A DNA stretch of 64,000 nucleotides. It comes from Dactylorhiza incarnata (lineage: Eukaryota; Streptophyta; Magnoliopsida; Asparagales; Orchidaceae). Location: NCBI GenBank assembly GCA_033032865.1, contig JAWHQI010000263.1:1922001-1986000 (forward strand), written 5' to 3'. The position numbers and the translations under genes are program-made. Position 1 is the first letter of the stretch; every line of letters begins with the position of its first letter. The notes under the pieces are model-generated. The model searched no databases and was not told where the DNA came from. It was given only the letters and a program-made list of their open reading frames with translations. Shown one piece after another: positions 58,789-64,000 of this stretch.

Positions 58789-60495
58789 TTACTCCATGTT
58801 GAGCATTCCAAGCTTTGTCTTGAAGAAAGAGAACTTGGTCTCATCCAGCGGCTTCGTGAAAATATCTGCAACTTGCTTATCCGTAGGGACATAACATAGA
58901 TTGATGTCCTCATTCTCCACATGCTCTCGGATGAAATGATATCTCAACTCAATATGTTTTGTCAGGTTGTGCGAGACTGGATTATTTGCAATTGCTATAG
59001 CACTGGATGAGTCGCAAAATATTGGAATTTCTTTGAACTTCAAGTTGTAACCTTCAAGCTGATTCTTTATCCAAAGAAGTTGTGCGTGACAACTGCCTGC
59101 AGAAATGTATTCTGACTCGGCGGTTGAAATTGCAACACAATTCTGCTTCTTGCTGCTCCAGGAAATAAGTCTTCTTCCGAGAAATTGGCATGTCCCGGAA
59201 GTGCTTTTCCTGTCATCTTTACTACCTGCAAAGTCTGCATCTGAAAAACCCATTAGCTCACTATCATTACTTCTTGGATACCATAAGCCAAGATTTGGTG
59301 TACCCTTAAGATATCTCAAAATTCGTTTTGCAGCAGTATAGTGAGATTCCTTAGAGTTCACCTGATATCTAGCACATACACATGTAGAAAACATTATATC
59401 AGGCCTACTAGCAGTAAGGTAGAGCAGAGAGCCAATTATGCTTCTGTACTTGGTTTCATCGAAAGGTTTCCCATTCTCATCCTTGTACAGAGACATAGCT
59501 GAGCTCATTGGAGTCCTCATAGAGGTTATACTCTTCATTCCAAATTTCTTAACCAACTCTTTGGTGAACTTCGTCTGTGCGATGAAAATTCCATCTTCAG
59601 ATTGTTTCACTTGAAGTCCTAAGAAATATTTCAGCTCACCCATACTGCTTATTTCAAATTTCCCTTACATAAGTTTGGAAAACTTCTTGCAAAGGTTATC
59701 ATCCGCGGAGCCAAAAATAATGTCATCGATATAGATTTGCACTAGCAAAATCTTGCTTTTTACTTCCCTAAGAAATAACGTCTTATCTATCTTTCCTCTT
59801 GTGAACTTGTTCTCAAGAAGAAAGTTAGACAGCGTCTCATACCAAGCTCGAGGAGCTTGTTTCAAACCATATAAAGCTTTTTGTAATAAATAAACATAAT
59901 CAGGATGTTCGGGATTGACAAAACCTGGAGGTTGTTCAATGTATACTTCTTTTATATTACCGTTGAGAAAAGCTGACTTGACGTCCATTTGATATACGGT
60001 GAATCCTTTGAATGCAGCATAAGCTAGAAACAGCCTGATCTCTTTGAGTCTTGCTACAGGAGCATAAGTCTGATCGAAGTCGATCCCTTCTTCTTGTCTA
60101 TATCCTTTTGCTACAAGTCTGGCTTTGTTCTTTATTATCGCTCCTTCTTCATCCAACTTGTTTCTGTATACCCACTTTGTTCCAATGATGTTCTTATCTT
60201 TGGGTTTTGGAACAAGTGTCCATACTTTGCAATGCTTGGACTGATTTAGTTCCTCTTCCATAGCAATTATCCAAGAGGGTTCTTCATTTGCTTCTTGGAA
60301 TTTCTTTGGTTCAACCTGCGAGAGAAAACTCAAATGCATGTTTTCATTAATAGTACCTCTTCTGGTTCTCATGCCTCCATGAGGGTCTCCTATGATCTGA
60401 TCAATGGGATGATCCCTCAGATGTCTGAATTCAAAATTCCTCGCATTATTTGGAGCACCAGGAGCTTCTTCTACCACTGGAGTGTCTTCCTCCAC
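58789..60495 (-). pseudogene. Copia-4 RT and RNase H, one stop between them
   Basis: RT (59665-60495) has [37 protein letters not shown] and the catalytic YIDDI (about 59724). A single in-frame stop at 59665-59667 precedes MGELKYFLGLQV and a full RNase H (58789-59643): FSDADFAGSKDDRKSTSG, AISTAESEYISAGSC, FCDSSSAIAIANNP, ADIFTKPLDETKF, ending LGMLNME. Polymerase and RNase H residues are preserved. This is the best pol of the window, one nonsense codon from continuous in this part. Confidence 0.9.
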
Positions 60496-61464
60496 TTAGA
60501 TTGGCTCTTCAACAAGCTGATCTTCCTCTTCAGTTGAGGTTGGGGGAGGCATCTTGACGAAGTGCTGAACATCTTCTTCAGGTGGCTTCTCCAAGCATAA
60601 CTCTTGCAGCCTTGAACCTACACCTTCAGCAGAAACACTAGAGGAGCTGTTATGAAGCGTACTCGTCTCATCAAATACAAAATTAATGGATTCTTCTACA
60701 ACCAGAGTTTTCTGATTAAAAACTCTATAAGCTCTACTATGGCTACTATAGCCAACAAAAATACCTTCAAAGCTCTTTTCACTAAACTTGGTTTTGTAAT
60801 GCTTCACATTGTTAAGAACAAAACATTTACTGCCAAAGATTCTAAAATAAGAGATGGTTGGTTTCTTGCCCTTTAGTAGTTCATAAGGAGTCTTTTCATG
60901 GTTTTTATTTATGAGTGATCTGTTTTGCACGTGGCAAGTGGTGTTGACGGCTTCAGCCCAGAGGTATTCGGGTAGTGAAGTGCCGCTTAATATTGTTTTG
61001 CTAGCCTCAATGAGTGTTATATTCCTTCTCTCAGCTACCCCATTTTGTTGTGGAGTTCGAGGAGAGGAAAACTCATGAAAGATACCAAGGCTTTCACAGA
61101 AGTCTGTCATGACCCCAGATTCAAATTCTGTTCCATGGTCACTTCTGATTTTGACCACCGAACATTCAAATTCATTCTGGATTTGCTTGACAAACTTAGT
61201 GAAAATATCAAAGGTATCTAACTTGTGTTTTAGAAAGAATGCTCATGCAAAACGTGAGTAGTCATCTACAATAACCAATGTGTAAGACTTTCCTCCTAAA
61301 CTTCTAATTTGCAAAGGACCAAACAAGTCCATATGAAGTAGGTATAAACACCTTGTTGAATCTTTGCCAATAATGCTCTTAAAGGTAGCTCTAGTTTGTT
61401 TGCCTTTTACACAAGCATGACAAGGTTTATCTTTAACGCACTTAATATTTGGCGCATCACGCAC
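60496..61464 (-). pseudogene. Copia-4 integrase
   Basis: The zinc region ([14 protein letters not shown]) and first catalytic Asp ([11 protein letters not shown]) are in 61243-61464; TGA replaces Trp in FAWVFF at 61243. The second part (60496-61158) carries [13 protein letters not shown] and [15 protein letters not shown], then the conserved [20 protein letters not shown] and an acidic linker ending with a stop at 60496. D,D,E residues are all visible. Confidence 0.9.
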
Positions 61465-61955
61465 TAAGTTTTGAGAAAATAAGTTGTTTATAGTTTTGAA
61501 ATTTATATGTGCTAATCTCTTGTGTCATTGGTCAGCAAGAGATGCATTATCTTTTGCTAAAAGACACACTGATGTAGAAGAGGATAAACAAAGAAAATTT
61601 AAACAAAATATATTCTACAACGAGTGCCTGATAAAATCGTTTCTGAATTTTCTGCCGACTTTATCAAACACTTATCTTTACGAAAATCAACTACGTATCC
61701 TTTATCACAGAGTTGACTTATGCTTATAAGATTATGTTCTAAACCTTCCACATAAGCCACATCGGAAAAGGATACATTGCCATTTGAAATCATACCGTAG
61801 CCTTTTGTTATTCCTCTGTCGGATCCGCCAAAAATAACTTTTGGACCGTTCGCAACTGGAATAAAATCATGCAATAAACTCCTAGTCCCGGTCATATGCC
61901 GAGAGCAGCCACTGTCCAAATACCAGATTGGATTTTTGTTGGCCTTTACCTGCAA
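61465..61955 (-). pseudogene. Copia-4 protease and GAG-pre-integrase region
   Basis: The active site WYLDSGCSRHMTGTRSLL is readable at about 61900, then GPKVIFGGSDRGITKGYGM and LISISQLCDKGY. A one-base loss near 61610 shifts the frame before the zinc region, and TGA replaces the Trp of WHKR. The frame is the same as that of gag upstream, separated by a TAA at 61962-61964. Confidence 0.85.
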
Positions 61956-61961
61956 AACAGA

Positions 61962-63938
61962 TTATCTTACCTTAGGAGCCCAAACAAATTTGGGTCCTTG
62001 GTCCCGTGTTAGTTGAGAACCACGCTGAATGTTAACATTGCAAGTGATCCTTCTTGCAATGTTTACTTGTGGTCTATTAACATAAGTAGAATTGAACCAA
62101 CAATCTACGGCAAAGTGGCATATTTTGCCGCAACACCAGCAGTCAAAGTTGTTGTACCTTCTCTTAGTATTCTCCTGCTTAACTTTTTGAACGTTAGTTT
62201 TGGCAGGAGCATTCCTTCTAGATGAGGATGCCTCATGAGTACAACACACACATGGTTGTGCTTTCTCCTTAAGCTTAGGTGCAACATCATTCACTATTGG
62301 TGCTCTCTTAGCACTCGGACCATGAACAAAAGGACCATAGTCTTTCAGATTTATCTCTTGATAAGGTGCTTTGAAAGCACTTTCACCAAGGTTTCGAGGA
62401 CGAGTCCACCCCTTATAGTCATTGACAGGCGCAAAATTAATTGGTCGTGTCAAGTGACCATAAGTGCTTTCCACATCGTAGACATTTGTAGGAAAGATAA
62501 CTTTCTTGAATGCCACTTGATCTTGATGGGCTTTCCCTTTCTCTTCGGTGGTAGCTTTCTTTACATTCTTATCTTTCTTCTTGGCATGGGTGCCCTTAGA
62601 AGAATTACTAGGACCAGCCACATGAACTAATCCATTGCTACCTGCTTTAGCAGAGAATATATCAATGAATGGAAGAATAGTTTTAGGTTGAGAAAACTTT
62701 TCAACTAACTTCTTCTCAGAGGCTAGCTGTTCTTCCAGCTCTTTGATACTTTCCTCTCTCAGGACAAGGAGCTCATCCGAGCTTTTGATCTTGTCTTGCA
62801 AGACTTGGATTTCCTCTCCGAAAGAAGAAAGTTGTTCAACTTCCTTTCTCAGATTAGATTCCACTTCCTTGAGAGACATGATCTAGTACTTGGCCTGGGT
62901 TTTGACTACCTTTCGGCATTTGTCAAAGCTTTTAAGCATGTTAGTATATTGGGTCATGAGTTCTGAGTCATCATCTAAGGGGTAATCCTTTTGCTCAGCT
63001 GAGGCATAATCAGAATCAGATAAGATGGTGTGAGAATTTACCTTTCCGGTATATGGAGGTTCTTCTTCATCATCAGTCATGGCCATCAGCCCGAAGTAGG
63101 CTTCTTCTTCATCACTTGACTTCTCTGAGTCACTGTCGCTTAGAGTTTTGGACTTCTTTGCGACTAGACTTCTTTCAGTCTTCTTTTTCCCGTAGGTGGA
63201 TTTCTTATCTTCTCTCTTTCCACCTTCTTTCTTCTTATGAGGGCAATCGACGATCATGTGCCTTGGCTTATTATAGCAATAACAAACAATGTCAGAAGAA
63301 ACATGTTTATTCGGTTTAGTCTTATACCTGTCATGGTTACTTGAGCCCTTTCTGTGATGATCACCATAATGTCGAGAATGTCTATAGTCTGAGGAAGACG
63401 GCTTGTTCTTCATGTGCCTTCTTTTGCTTAGTAACCTCTTGAATTGACGGGAGATTAGAGAAAATTCCTCATCAGACATTTCGGAGCAGGAGGAGCTAGC
63501 TTCTGATTCTTCTTCATTGTCAGTTTCTTTTTCTCTGATCGGGGACACAACTTTGCTTTTCCTTGTACTTTCAGCCTTCAGTGCCAAGGTCCTTTCCTTG
63601 CTTGAGGCCAGATTCACATCCTCTTGAGCAGATTGGCAGTGAATTAAGTTTTGCATCATCGAATCATCCACTGCACTGGCAATTATGTTCTTCGCATTTT
63701 TGTCCAAGGCAACGATGGTGATCTCATTCTTGGTTAAGTCCCTTATCTTTTAAGGCACCCTTACAGTAGGGTCAATTGTAGAGGCAGTCATAGGCACTTG
63801 AGGGCCTTCTTCCACAACTTGAAAAATTCTCGAATCTGCGGCCTCCATGTAGAATCTCACTCTCTCTTTCCACATGGGGAAATTAGCCTTTGTGCAGATA
63901 TGCAACTTCAGCGTGGAGGATTCCTTGCATCTTTCCAT
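61962..63938 (-). pseudogene. Copia-4 gag, internally deleted
   Basis: It starts MERCKESSTLKLHICTK at 63938, stops at 63750 (TAA after TVRVP), resumes, and at about 63625 jumps from NLIHCQSAQE to ASSKERTLALKAE: about 140 codons of the capsid core present in Copia-3 are missing. First knuckle CYCYNKPRHMIVDC (about 63245-63286; third Cys changed to Tyr), stop near 62883, predicted coiled coil, second knuckle CWCCGKICHFAVDC (about 62105-62146), end WAPKVR-stop. Confidence 0.88.
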
Positions 63939-64000
63939 GATTTGCTAGCAACTAGAATGGATAGATCCTGTTCAAGGTGTAAACCTAGAAACGAACAGCG

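Larger units (their letters stand above)
54774..64000 (-). mobile_element. Copia-4: SIRE-type copia element, partial
   Basis: A relative of Copia-3 inserted in the end of B. 3' LTR 54774-56683, PPT AAATAGAGGGAG (about 56686-56697), third-ORF relic, internal promoter-like module, RNase H, RT, INT, PR and gag; the 5' LTR and PBS lie just outside the window. Coding frames have scattered stops and two large deletions (gag core, start of third ORF), but RT and RNase H are nearly complete. Confidence 0.9.

Overview
The window is plant nuclear DNA made almost entirely of nested LTR retrotransposons. I found no convincing host gene, tRNA, rRNA or CRISPR array. The organism is a flowering plant with a repeat-rich genome; I cannot place it further. 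The evidence is Ty1/copia gag-pol with tRNA-Met primer sites (TGGTATCAGAG), a SIRE1-type copia layout with a third ORF after pol, chromovirus-like Ty3/gypsy fragments, and many TG...CA insertions with 5-bp target-site duplications (TSDs).

Left part (1-17.9 kb). A minus-strand copia element (Copia-1) supplies a pol fragment, a frameshifted gag, its PBS and the start of its LTR (1-~1990). Next come solo LTRs: 2106-3600 (TSD CCCCA, Athila-like), 4252-6753 (TSD CTTCA) and, nested in the latter, 4496-6129 (TSD TATAT). An LTR related to this last one lies inverted at 7686-~9060. An 87-bp tandem array (9361-~9960) is followed by a collapsed minus-strand gypsy relic (10.0-11.25 kb) with its 2.3-kb LTR (11254-13579), then a probable solo LTR with a GC-rich minisatellite (14295-16361).

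Right part (17.9-64 kb). One old plus-strand copia element (Copia-2) is the scaffold for the rest. Its gag is split by a 1.7-kb solo LTR (19492-21192, TSD TGGTC). Its RNase H is split by long LTR A (24233-41359, TSD GTGTC). Its 3' LTR is split by long LTR B (42145-54773, minus). A in turn holds the SIRE-like Copia-3 (25231-36643, minus, TSD CATCT). B holds long LTR C (44891-52488, TSD AGGGC) and SIRE-like Copia-4 (54774 to the window edge, minus).

The most interesting object is Copia-3. Its two LTRs look about 99% identical by eye, its gag-pol is broken and has lost the reverse transcriptase YxDD region, yet its third ORF is open for 813 codons. That ORF follows a module that copies the layout of the LTR promoter: an array of CTCGAG palindromes, then a TATA box. 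Copia-4 retains the same module although the start of its third ORF is deleted. Other points are an LTR lying backwards against a primer site, a zinc-knuckle fragment inside long LTR A, a W-box-rich U3, nested perfect palindromes, and arrays of short dyads in several unrelated LTR families.
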